Origin: Amphirosellinia nigrospora | Lineage: Eukaryota; Ascomycota; Sordariomycetes; Xylariales; Xylariaceae | DNA: 64,000 nt | Direction of reading: 5' to 3' | Assembly (NCBI GenBank): GCA_004123355.1 | Contig: SCHM01000004.1 | Coordinates: 2,946,316-3,010,315, forward strand | In this document: one piece after another, positions 24,961-39,409 of the stretch | Numbering within the stretch: the first letter of the stretch is position 1 | How the letters are laid out: each line of letters starts with the position of its first letter | Notes under the pieces: generated by a model | Databases searched by the model: none | Told to the model about the DNA's origin: nothing | What the model saw: the letters and a program-made list of their open reading frames with translations, nothing else | Translations under genes and position numbers: made by a program

Positions 24961-27900
24961 AATAATTTATACTTATTAAAAAACTTTTTAATTTTATTTA
25001 AATTAAAAATTATTTAAAAATTTTAATATTATAATAAGTTTTTTTACTTAAAATAAAAATTAATTATTTATTAATATTTAACTTTTTAATTTATTTATAG
25101 CTTAAAATTATAGTTTAATTATAAATAAAATATAATTTTAGCGTATATTATTACTATTAATAAAATAAATATATAAAAAATACTATATATTAACGTTTAT
25201 ATTTATAGGTAAATTTATTGCTATTATTAAATAGCCGAATATTTTATAACGTAATTATATAGTTATATAAAAAAACAAAATATTACGGTTAAAAAATTAA
25301 AATAAAATAATAAGTTTATTATACATAACTTATTAAAAAAGAGCGAACTAGCATAACTGGCAACTATAACTTATTTATTAACTTAAATACGTGGTTCTTA
25401 AAAATTTAAGCATTTTTGCCCTTGAATTAAAGGGCTTTTAGTATAAATATATAAATAAAAAAAAATTTATTTTTATATAAAATATTAAAATTATAATTAA
25501 TAAACTATTAAAGTTTAAAAATACTAAAAATAAAATATTTAAAAAAAATTTATTTAAATATAATATTATATATATATATAAAAATATTTTAAATTTAAAA
25601 TAATATTTATTTTTTAAAATTTATATATAAAAGATTTTTTTTAAACTTTATTTATATTTTTAAGTTAAAAAAAACTTAATAATTTAGCATTTTATATAAA
25701 AAATAAAAATTTTATTATATAAATTAATAATATAATTAAATTAATTATTATTTATATATAAAAAAAATTAATATATTTTAAAAGTTTTTAAAAAAATATA
25801 TTAATTAAAATTATATAAATAGTTATTTTTTAAAAAGTTTATATATAAATAAAAAATATTATTATTAAAAAAAAATATACTAATTAACTAATTATATTTT
25901 TTAAAAAAATTTTATATAAAAATTAATATTTTAATATATATAAAATATTTAAAATAAACTAATTTTTAAAAAATTTTAATTTATTTAATTAAAATATAAA
26001 AACTATTTAAATATATATAATAAAAAAAAAAAAAATTTAAATATATAAAATAAAAATATATAAATATTATTATAAATAATATATTTATATATTATATAAT
26101 AAAAAAAATATTTAGTTAATAATTATAAATTAGCTATTTAATTTGTTTATATTTAATAATTAATATTATATAAATATTAAAATATTATTTAAAATATAAA
26201 AGCTTTAAAATTTTTTATTATAAAAAAACTATAAATAAAAGCTTATATATAAAAATTTAAAAGCTAAAATTATTTAAATTTTTAAAATAACTAAAATAAG
26301 CTTTAATAAAAACTATATAATAACTTTAATTAATATAAAAATTAATAATTAAATTAATTATATAATTTTATATTTTAAATATTTTATTTTTTATTTTATT
26401 TTTTTTAAAATATAAATTATTTAAAAATATATTTTAATAATATAAAATTTATTATATAAAAAAATAAAAACAATATTTTTATTATATATAAATAAAACTA
26501 TTTATTTTTTAATATTAGCCCGTATAAAATAGCTAATTATTTTATAAAAACTAAACTATATATTTATATAAATAGTTTAGATATTTTTATATAAAAAAAT
26601 TATATAAATATTATTTTATATAAAATAAAATCGAATAATTTATTTTAAAAAAAATTTAAAAATTTTATTATTATTATTAAATATATAATAAAGCTTTATA
26701 ACAATTTAAATTTATAATTAAAATAATTATAAATTTAATTATAAAATAATTATAATATTATACGAATAAATAATTAAAATATATTATATATTATTAACGT
26801 TATTATATTATTTTAAATAATAATTTTTTTAAAATTAATATTTATATAAAACGCGTAAAAAATATTATATAAATATTAAATTAATATTTATTAAAAACTT
26901 TTTAATATTATATATAACTTTAAAATAAATTTTTTTTATTTAAAAATTAATATATAAAATAATTAATATATAATACTATAAAATATTTATCGAAATATAT
27001 TAAAAATAATAAAATAAAATAAATATATAAGCTATTTAAACGTACGTATAATATTTTTTAAAAAAAAATTAACGTATATATAAATAATAAATTAATTTTA
27101 TAAAATAATAAAAATATTAAATATTATTAAATTTAATAGTTTTATATTAATTTTTTTATTTTTAAAGCTTATTTTTATATTAATAAAAGTTTTTTTATTT
27201 TTTTTTATTATATAAAAAACAATAACTATTTAAAAATAATAAAAATATTATATAAAAACTATATAAAAATTAAAATTAATTATATAATTAATAAATAAAA
27301 TAAACTATTTTTATATAATATATTATATTTTTTTTTAAAATAAAGTTTTAATATAAAAAAAAAAAAAAAAAAAAAAACTATATAAAATCGAAATAATCGA
27401 AAAATTAAATATAATTGTAGCTTTAATTAATAAACTATATTTTTAATATATATAAATTAAACTATATTATTATATAAAAATATTTAAATAAATAATTTAA
27501 ATTAAAATAATATATAATTTATATAATTAATAATTATTAAAAAAAATATAATTAGCTAAAAAAAAAAATTTAATTTTATTATATAATATTTAAATATATT
27601 ATTATATAATATTTAAATATTATAAATTTTTTTAATAAAAAAAAAAAATAAGCTTTTAATTAATAACTAAACTATATAAATAAAATTATTATAACTTTTA
27701 ATAAACTATTTAAAAAATTAAATATAATAAAATTAATAAATTTATTATATAAAATATTTTTAAATTTATTATATATAATTTAAATATTTACGAAAAAAAA
27801 TATATTTTTAAGTTTTATTTTATATAAAAAATTAAAAAAAAAACTATAAAGCTATATAAAAATTTAAACTTATTATATAAAAATATAATAATATTGAAAA

Positions 27901-30900
27901 AAATATTATTTAATTTAATCGTTAACGATTTAACGGATAAATTAATAGTTAATTTTAATATTTAGTTTTATTTTTATATAAAATTTTAAAGCTTTATATA
28001 AACTTAAAAATATTATTTAAACTTATATTTAATTAAAAAATAAACTATTATATAATATTTATACTTTTTATTTTTAAAGCTAAAAAAAAATTTTTTTAAA
28101 AACTATTTTATATATTATACGATTTTTATATAGTTTAGCTAAATTTAAGCTATATTAGTTTAAAATATATATTAATATTATTAAAAAAAATTTAAAATAA
28201 TATTTACGTATAACCTATATTTATTAATTATTTATAATATTAAATATTTTTAAAATAATTAAAATATAAACGGATAATACGTTAAATGTTAAATAGCTAA
28301 AAAGATATATTATATTATAATAATAAATAAAATAAATACTAATATATATCGATTTATTTTTTTTACTATTTATATAAAGCTAAACTTTTATACAAAGAAT
28401 TTTTTTATACGAAAAAAATTTTATTACAATATATTATATAACTAAATTAAACGGATATATTAGCTTAACTTTATTATAAAATAGCTAATATTATAATTAA
28501 TAATTAATTATTATATAATTAATATTAATATATTAATTTTATATATAAATAATATTATAATTATAATATTAGCTTTTTTTTTTTAGCTATAACGTATTTT
28601 TATATAATTATTTTTTAATATAAAAAATCTAAACATAAAAAAAATATTAAATATATCGTATAGCAAATATATAAATTAAAAAAACGCCCGATAATATATT
28701 AAATTATTATTTTTTAAAAATTTAATATTTATATAACTATATATAAAAAAAAAGTTAGTAAATACGGATAAAAAAGCTAACCTATATATAATTATTATAT
28801 ATAATTTTTTATTTAATTTGTTTAAATATTTTAAAAGATTAAATAATATATTGCTTTTATGTTTATATTATTATATGTAAATTAGGTTATTTTTATATTT
28901 TTTTTTGTTTTTTTTTTTTTTTTTTTTTTTTTTACGTGCGTATATTTATATTTATATATATATATATATATATATATACGTATATATATACTTTATATAT
29001 ATGCTTTAATTAATTTTGCAAATTTATATAGTATTAAGTTTAATAATCGTTGTATAATAAACGTAATATTAGCAGCAATATTAATAATAACACTAGTAGC
29101 ATTAATAGTACCGGTAGTATTAATAGTAATATTATTGCTATTATTACTATTATTTATTATACGTAAAGCTTTTTAAGTTTTTTTAAATATTATATTAATA
29201 AATAATTAAAGCAAAATTACTATTAATATTAATAATAGCTATTATAAAATTTATTAATTTTATTAAAGTTTTTTATTTATATTTTATATTTTTATTTTTA
29301 ATAATATTATATAGTTTTAAAACTTTATACGTTTAAAAAATAGCAGCGCTATTAAAGTTTATAACTTTTTTACTAAAAGTTAAGCTTATAAAGCTTTTAT
29401 ATTAACGTTATATATAAACGTATATATATTTTATTTATTTATTTTATATAAATAATTTTTAATATATATTTTAGCTAATTTATTTTATTATATAATAAAA
29501 CGAAAAAAATATAATCGTTTTTATTTTTTCGTACAATATTATTTTCTAAGTATTTATAACTATTATTTTTATTAATATATAAACGAAATTTATTTATTAA
29601 AAAAAATATTTCTATATAATTTTTATTTAAAATTATAACTAAATTATCGTTTTATATTTAAATAATCTACGTAATAATTACGCTAATTATTAAAATGTTT
29701 TATTTAACTAATATTATATAATATTAAGTTTTTAAAGCGGCGTTTATAGCAAGTTACGCTTTATACACTCGAAAAGATAAAGCTCTAGTATATATAATAT
29801 ATTATATATAAAATCTACAAATAAAGTAGGAAAAAAAAAGGTTTAAATCTATAATATAAGCAACTACTTAAATATTTGCGTAAAGTAGCTATATTTATTG
29901 CTAGTGCTTGCTTTTATTTTATAACTATATTTACTACAAATAATAGTTATATATTTATTATAAATAGTAGTTATTATAAGTAGAAATTATAGGTATTATA
30001 GCTAGTAAGGCATAGCTACTAAAGCTTATAAATTTATAACTATTGTTTTTAAAAAAAAAAAATAATTTAACTAAGGTTAAATTATAACTATTTTTAGCGA
30101 AAAAAAAAATCGCTTTAAGTTTTTATTAATATAACTTTTTATAAAGCTTTTACTATTAAATTATTATACTAGTTTTTTTATATATTGCTTAAAGTTTTTT
30201 TTATTTATAATATTAAATATATATAAACGTATTTTTTTTATTTATATATTTTTTTTTTACGTTATTTTTTTTTATGCTATAGCTTTATTATTATTTAAAT
30301 ATAGCTTATTAAAAGTATTATTTTATCTAATATTTAATTATATTTATAATTATACTAAAAGTTTAGCTAAATTAAAGTTTGCGTTATAAAATTTTTTTAG
30401 TACTTTTATACTATTTTTAAAGTTTTTTATAAATATTATATATTATTAAAATTTTATTTTTTTAGTTTATTTAATATTATAGTTTCCGATAATAAAATTA
30501 AAACGTTTATACTTTTTTTATAATAAATTTTTTTTTATTTTTAAGTTTTATTATTTTTTTTTTTAAGTTTTTATTTTTTAACTTAATAATAAATTATTTA
30601 AATATTTTTTATAATTAATATATATATTAATTAAATATTTTCTAAATTATAAAAATATTTAATATAAATATATTTCTGTTTTTTTTATATATTTTAAACT
30701 TTATTATATTATAAAAAAATTTAATTTATTTAATAAGCGGTTTATTTTTAAAATTATTTTTTTTTAAAATTAATATATAATTTTTTATATTAAATTAAAT
30801 TCGCGTTAATTTTATTAGCTTAATTAATTATACGTTTTTAAATATAATATAAGTTTTTTTTAGCTAATTTAATAAATTATATTTATTTTTTTATTTTTTT

Positions 30901-33900
30901 ATATATTTATTTAAATCGTTTTTTTTTTAGTAAATAGTTTTTATAGCTTTTTTTTTATAGTCTGGTTTTTTTAATTAAAATTAAATAATATTAAAAAGTT
31001 TATTTTTATTTTATAAAATAATAATTTTATTAAAACGTAAAAAATTAAAGTTTATATATAATTTATAATAATATACGTTTAAACTAATTATTTTAATAAT
31101 AATTATATATAGTTTTAATTTTTAATTAATATATTTATTTATAATTTTATTTATTTTATAGTTTATAATATTTTAAATAATTAATATATATTTTATATTT
31201 ATTAGTTATATAGTTTGTTTATAAAAGCAAAAATAAACTAAAATTTATAGTTTAAAATTATAGTTATAAATATTTTAAAAACTTAAAAAAATCTTTTATA
31301 ATATATTTTAATAATATTTTTTATATTATTTCTATAATATAAAATATAATTTATATTTTTTTTTAAATAGTTTATTATAATTAATATATTATTTATTTAT
31401 TTATTTTAAATATTTATTTAAAATTAATAATAAAATAGCGCTATATATACTTAAATATTAAAAAAATATAAGTTTATTAAAAATTTTATTTTTAAATATT
31501 TTAATAAATTTATATTTTATATAGTTATTATATAATGATTATAATTTTATTTAGCTTAAATTATTAATAATATTCGGTAATTAATTTATACGTTTTATTT
31601 TTATTAAAATATATAATAAATATTTTATAATATATTTTTTTAATAAAAATATTTTTAAATATAAAAAATTAAAAATAATTAAATATTTATAAAATATAAT
31701 TAATTTATTTTTTAATTTTATAAATTTTTTAGCTTATTATTTTTTATTATTAATAATAAATTTTTTATATTTATATTTATAGTTTTTTTAAAAATCCGCT
31801 TAATTAATTATAATTTTATAAAATATTTAGTTTATTATATATTTTAATAAAACTTATTTAATATAATTTTATTATATAAAAATTAATTATATTATATTAT
31901 TTATTAGCTAAAATATTATAAAATAATATTATATTTTTTTTAGCTTTTTATATTATTAAGTTTTTTATTTTTAAATAAACGTTAATTAATATATTATTTT
32001 TTTTAGAATAATATAATATTAAAAAATTATATTTTAAAAAAAAATTAATTTATTTAGTTTATTTTAAGTTAAAATATTATTTTTCGCTAAAAAATTTTAA
32101 TATTTAATTATTAATAAATATTAAAAAAACTTATATAATTATTAATTAGTTTAAGTTTTTATTTTTTAAAATAATATAACATATTAATATTTTTATTATA
32201 AATATTATAATTTAATTTAATATTATAAATATTTTCGAAAATATATTATAAAATATTAAGTTTTATTATATAGTTATAATAATATATTAAAACTAACGCT
32301 ATTAAAAAATTAGTTTTAATTTTTATTAATAAATTATAATTAAAATATTTTAGTAAAAAAAATATATTAAAACTTTTTTAAATTAATAAAATAACTTTTT
32401 ATATTTTTTAATTTATATAAAAAGTACGCTTTTTTATATTAATCGGTTTAAAAATATAATAATATAATTTTAAATATTAATAAAATTATAATAAAAATTA
32501 TAAAATTTTAAAAAAAATTATACGTTTTTAATTAATATAAAAGTTTTTTATTTTAATAACGTTAATTTTAATAAAGTTTATTTAAATTTTTTTAATATTA
32601 ATAATATAGTTAAAATTAGTTTTAATAATATAAAATTTAAATTTTTTTAAATTAATTTATAATTTAGCTTAAATTAATTATTTTAATATATAATATATAT
32701 AAATATAATTTTTTATTATTTTAAATAAATAATAATATTATTAACGTATATATTATAAAAATTATTTAAAAAATTAAATAATATATTATTAATATTATTA
32801 TTAAAATATCGAAAATCTATTAATAAAACTAAATAATATAATATTAATATATATTATATTTTATATAAAATATTATATAATTTTTATTTTTAAATAATAT
32901 ATAAATATAATTAAATATTATTATATATTAAATTAAATAAAAATTTTCGCTTCAATAATATAAACTAAAATTTTTTTAATTAAAAAAAAATAAATATAGT
33001 TTTTTTTCGTAATTTTATTTAGTTTATAATAATTTATATAAAAAAAGCTTATTATTTATTTTTTTTATAAATAAAATAAATAATTATATAAAATATTATT
33101 AAGCTTAATAAAGCTTTTATATAAGTTTTAATTAAAAATTTTATATAGCTTTTAGTTTGTTTAATAATATTTTATATAAAAATTATAGCTTAAATTAGTT
33201 TTAAATTTATTTTTAATAAACTTTATTTTATAGTTTATTTATAAATAATATAATAATAATATATTAAAATTTATTTAGCTAAAAACGTATATTAAATTTT
33301 AATATTTTTAAATATTTTTTTTACGCTTTTTATTTTAATTTTTATTTTTTTTTTTTAAAAATCGTTTTTATTTTTTTTAATCTTTTAATTATTTTATCGA
33401 TTTTATTAATATTAATAATAAAACGTTTTTATTTAGTTTTTTTTTATTATTATATTAAAAATAATTATATTAAACTAAATATTTTAATTATTAATTTTTT
33501 TATATTAATTAATATTGTTTTATTTTATATAATAAAAACTTTTTTTATTAAACTTTTAAATAAAAATTAAAGTTATATTTTTTATAAAAAATATAGCTTA
33601 TATTTTTTAAAAATAAATTCTAATAAAAGCTAATTAAATATTATTTATTTTATTTTATCGAAATTTTTTATATTAAATTATACGCTTTAAATAAATATTT
33701 TCGTTTTTTATTTTTTAATATTATTTTGTTTTTTTTTATTATTATTAATATTATATTTTTTTAATTTTAAAATTATAGTTTATTAATTAGTATTAAATTA
33801 ATAAACTAAATATTATAGCTTATAAAAATAATATTAATATTAAAAGTAATATTAAGTTAGTTAGCTTAATTAGTATATTTATGCTATTATATATTTTAGT

Positions 33901-35652
33901 TTTTTAGTTATAAACTAAATAAGCTATTTTTTTTATTAAATATTAAAGAATCTGCTTAAATAGCTATAATAGCTTGATATTTTTTTATTTTATAAAAAAG
34001 GCTTTTTTATATATATTATATAATATTTAGCATATATATAAAACTAATACTATTGTGCTATATAGCTACTTAAATATTAATAATTATATAATTTATTATT
34101 AGGTTAATTAAGTATTAAACGTATATATTAATACTTTTTTTAGCTATAAATACTATAACTATAATATATAAGCTTTAAAAAAAAAAATAATAAAACTTTA
34201 AGTTAACTTAATATTATAATTAAACTTTTTTTTTATAATTAAAAATATAGTTTAACTAATTAAACTAAATATAGTGTTTATATACGTACGGGGCTATATA
34301 TTTTATTTAAAACGGACTTATTTTTTTATTTAATTTAAAATTGTTATTTATAAACGCTTTTATTGCTATTATAATTTAATATAATTTTTATTTATTTTAA
34401 AGTTTAAAAAAAAAACTTTTAAATATTTTATTTTTTATGGGGTATATAAAAAAATAGTATTGTTTTTTATATTTATTTAAGTATTTATTAGATAAATAAT
34501 TAAATAGCGCTATTTTTTTAAAACCTTGGACTTTTTTTAGATTTAAACTTTTAGGACTTTTTAGATTTAAAAAATAAATAAATAACGCTAGTTATTTTTA
34601 GCTAAATATTATTTTTATTATTTAATAAGCTTATTAATTATATAATAAATAGATTAAATTAGTTATATATAAAATTTATAGGTTTTAAAGTATTATAAAT
34701 ACTAAGGTATTAAATTAATTATTTTTAAAAAGTTAATATATTAGTAATTTTTTTTTTTAGTAATAATAATAAACTTAAGCTATTAATTACTTATTATATA
34801 AAGTTTTAAAAAAGCTTAGCTTCGTTTTTTTTTTTTGCTAATTTTTCTAATTTATAAATTAAATAAAAATAAAAACTTTTAATGTTTAGTTTTTTTTAAT
34901 AGTTTAGTTAACTTATTAGCTAAATTATTTTTTAATTTATATATATTAGTTAATATAATTAGCTTATATTTTTAATTAATATAATATATATTATTTTTAT
35001 ATACTTTTTTGTTTTAATATAACTATATATTTAAATTAATTTATAACTTTTATATTATTATATAAAAAATAATAAAACTATTAATAATATTTTAAGTTTA
35101 TTTAAAAAGTTTTTTATTTATGCTAAATTATTTATTATTTATTTATTATAATATATTTATTTTTAGTAAAGTTTTCGCTATAATTAATTATAGTTTAAAA
35201 TATAAATATTAGCGCGCTATTTAAAAATATAATATATTTTATTAATAATTTATTATTTATAAGTTTAATATTAAAATAGTATTAATAGTAACAAATAAAT
35301 TATATTATTATAAATTTTATATATAGTTTTTTTTAGCTTATTATATTTAATTTATATATTTAAAATATTTTATATATTTAGCTAATTATTTTATATTTTA
35401 ATATATTTATTAAAAAGATTTATTATAAATTTTATTTAAATAAAAATAATAAAACTTATATTAAGCTTTATAATTTAAATAAAAAAATTTAATTTATTAA
35501 ATAAAAAAGTATAATTAAATATTTTATTTTTAAAAATAGGTTTTTTTTTACGTTTATAATATAAGTTATTTTTTAATATTTATAAATATAAAATATTTAT
35601 ATATTAAATTTAAACTAATAAATTAAATGCTTTAATTATATATTATTTTTAA

Positions 35653-36220
35653 TAGTTATAGAGTATGTAGCTTAGCTTTAACCTATGGCTAGCAAGTATC
35701 CGTAATTTATATAGTTTATAATAAGTTGCCAAGCTTTTACCTTAGCTAATTTTACGTTTTTTTTGCTTTATTTAAAGTGCTTGGTATAATAGGTTATGGC
35801 TACTATTAGCTAGGTTATAATTTTAGCTAAAATAACTAGCGTTATAAGTTCGAGCCTTATAGCCGGCAAAAAGTAAACCGTTATTTTTTTTGGACGTCCT
35901 ATAAATACGTGTGTAATAAATGCTAGCGCGCTTATACGAACTACTTTAAAGTCTTTAAATCAATATCTCGATGCCTATAACTACCCTGTAGTAAAGCCGG
36001 GGGGGTAAATCCAAAGCTAAACTTTTAGTTTAAAGTAAGGGGGAATAATTACGGAGTACGCAGCCTAGCCCTAACCTATAGCTAATAGGTATCCATAATC
36101 CATATAGTCTATAATAGGTTGCCAAGCTTCTACCTTAGCTAACCTTACGTTCTTTTTGCCCTGTTTAAAGTGCTTGGCGTAGTAGGTTATGGCTACTATT
36201 AGCTAGGTTATAACTTAATT
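35653..36220 (+). mobile_element. Repeat E, copy 1, with a second partial copy at its 3' end
   Basis: A unit starting near 35653 includes a tRNA-like B box (gttcgagcc) and a Gly run (gccggggggg). It ends in a purine tract, aagggggaataa. A second copy of its first ~170 bp (ttacggagtacgcagcc...ggttataac) follows at 36048-36220. The result resembles a tiny LTR-internal-LTR unit (TRIM-like). The A-box match tggcgtagtagg in the repeat argues for a pol III-driven SINE. Much less RIPed than the surrounding element B, so a later arrival. Confidence 0.55.
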
Positions 36221-39200
36221 AAAGTTTATATTATTATTAATTTTATTTTTTATAATTTATATTTAAAAACTAGTTAGTTTAGCTTAAATTATTTGCTAAA
36301 ATTATTATTAATTTTTATAGCAATATTTTTAAATAATTTAAATTAAGTTTTATAATTAAAAATTATTTATATAAAATATTATAACTTTTTTTATTTTATA
36401 GTTAATATATATAATATTATTAAAATTATAAGTTTAAATTTAATTTTATTTATAATTTTTTAGCTTTAATTTATTATTTATTTTAATTATTTAAAGCTAT
36501 ATAAAAGTTTATTAGTTTAATAATTTTTTTAACTAATTAGTATATTTTTTTTTTTAATTTAAAAGTTTTAAAATATTTTTTAATATTTTAAACTATTTAT
36601 AAATATTTTTTATAAAAAGCTTTATTAAATATATTATTATAAAATCGAATTTAAATAACGTATTATTTTTAAGCGGCTATTAAAACTATTAAAATTTTTT
36701 ATAATATATTTAAGCTATAAAAATAAAAATTTTATTATAGTTAATATTTTTACGTAAATAAACTTATAAATATAAATTTTAGCTTTATATTTATTTAATT
36801 TATTAGTTAATAAATATTTTTTTAAATATTTATATAAAATTAATAAAATAATATAAATAGTTTTTAATATTTTATAAATTTTAAAATATTATAGTTTAAA
36901 TAAACTATATATTTTTTTAAATATAGCTTTAAGCTATTTTTTTTATTTTTTTTTACAAATATTTTTTTAAAATAGGTTTATTAAAAGTAAATATTTTTAT
37001 ATAAATTTTTTTAATAATTTTTATAAATAATTTATATAAAAATAACTTTTTAAAAATATAAAAATAGTTTAGTTTATTTAATTTAGCTTTTTATAAGCTA
37101 TAAATAATATTAATTTTTAAGTTTTAAATTTATTTATTTTAGTTTTATATTTTAAATCGTTTTAAATTATTTATATATATATTTTTTTTTTAGTTAATAT
37201 TATATTTAAAATAAATTATATTAAAATAATTTTTGTTTATTTTATGTAGTAAATATAAACTTTTAATTAGGTTTTTTTAAAGTTTTTTTTATTATGTTTA
37301 ATAATAAAGTTAGTTTTATTATATTTTACGGTTAGCTATATTTTTTTGTTTGTTTTTATATTTATAATATTATTTTTAACGATATTATAATCGTAGTTTT
37401 ATATTTAAATAGATTTTTAATTTTTTAATAACCGTTTAAGTTATATATTTTAAAAATAATAAACGTATAATATTTAAAATTATAAACGTTATTTATATTT
37501 TAATATTTTATAAAAATTATATATAATATATATAATATTTTATTATTTTTAATAAGCTAAACTATATAATTAAATATATTTTATAATTTAAAAATATAAT
37601 ATTAGTTTTTTAGCTTTTAGCTTTTTAGTTAATATATATATAAATTTATTAATAAATATTATATAGTATATTTATTATTTATAAATTATTAAAGTTAAGT
37701 TTATTATTTTTTTTTAATTTAAATAATTAAAATATTTTTTAGCTAAAATTATTTTTTTATTATAAATTAATTAATTTTATTAAAAATATATATAATTATT
37801 AAAATTTTATATATTTAAAATATAATTAATAATTTAGTTTATAAAAATAAAGCTTTAGTTTATTTTAAATAAAATATCGATTTTTTAATTATATTATTTT
37901 AGTATTAATTTAATAAATAATAATAATAATTATTTTTATTTTATTATAAAATATTTTTAAATCTTTTATACCGAACTTTTTATTATTATTTATATATAAA
38001 ATATAATATTTTTTTTAGTAGTTTTATTAGGTTAAAATATTTAAAATATTAATTTTTTATTTATTTATTATAAATATATTTAATAATATTTTTTATTTTA
38101 TTTTTTATTTTATATGCTTTAAAAATAATATTTATATATTATTTATTATAAATAAAAAATTTTATTTTTAATTAAAACTAGTTTAATTTAGCTAAAGTTT
38201 ATTTAAGTTATTTTTTTAAATAATTAGCTTTTTCGATAGTTTTTTTCGAAAATATATTTTTTAGCTTTAGCCCGATCGTAAGTAAAATAAAAAAATATTT
38301 AATTTTTTAGTTTAATATTAATATTTATAAATATTTAATTGTTTATATTAATTTTTAGTGCTAAAATAATATAGCTAATAGTACTAAAAAATTAGCTTAT
38401 TTTAAATTTTAAAATTATTTTTATTTTTTTTTTAATAATAATTTAAATAATAATTTTTTTAACGTTTAATTTTATTTGTTATATTTAGCGCGAATTTTTA
38501 TAGTTTTTTTTAAAGTTAATATATTATATAAAGTTTTTTTTTTTTATATTTATAAAAAAAACTATACCGTTAAATATTAAAATTATAATAGTTATTTTAC
38601 GGTTATTTTTTATAATATATTTATTTAAATAATTTTTGCTTTATATAATTATTTTTTAAAAATATATTTAATAAAAATAATAAATAAAAAATATATTTTA
38701 CGTTTATATTATGTTTATTTTTATTAAAAGTTTTAAAGTTCTTTATAATAATTAATTTTTTAATTTATATAAGTTTATTTTTTATATAAACTATATATTT
38801 TTTTATTTTTTTAGTTAGATTTATTATTAATTTTTTTTCGAAGTTAGCTTTATTATTATATATTTTTATATTTAACTTATATTAAATAAAATATAACGCT
38901 TATATATAAAATATAATAATTCTTTAAAATATAAATATATTTAAAAATATTATTATTTTTTATATAATAATTTTAATATTTAATCCGCTATTATTAATAA
39001 TTTAATATTTAATACGTTTTTTTAACCTAAATTATTTAAAATTGCCGTTAAAACAAAAGTATAAAAGTAAATATAATTAAAAGTATTACTACTATAGTTT
39101 TTTGCTTAATAATTAGCTTAATAATTAGCTTTAAATTATCTTTAGATTTATTATTATTAAAGCTAGTTTTCGCTTAATAAAAAAGTTTTTATTTTTAATT

Positions 39201-39330
39201 AATAAATAAGCTTATTATAATAAATAGATTTTAATTATTTTTTTTTATAAAAAAGTTTATAATAATCTTTTTTATAAATAAATCTGCTATTGTTTTTTTT
39301 AGCTTAGTATAATTATTAAAACTAAAACTA

Positions 39331-39409
39331 TTTTTTAAGTTAAAATTTTTTAAATTAAAGTTTTTTAAATTAAAGTTTTTTAAGTTAAGGTTTTTAAGCT
39401 ATAATAACT
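39331..39409. repeat. Tandem repeat, 15-bp unit, about five copies
   Basis: Unit close to ttttttaaattaaag, with aagttaa variants. Inside element B; probably RIP-reduced internal sequence of that element. Confidence 0.7.

Larger units (their letters stand above)
23871..25441. mobile_element. Unclassified 1.57-kb insertion in D1
   Basis: D1 and D2 align on both sides (up to attatttt on the left, from tataaatatataa on the right), but D1 has about 1.57 kb extra here. It begins gcttgagttttataaagg and ends with a hairpin, gcccttgaattaaagggc, then ttttag. The 3' hairpin shortly before the end recalls Helitrons, but the expected TC start and CTRR end are not clear, and there is no obvious target duplication. 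It contains two tandem-repeat arrays. Confidence 0.5.
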
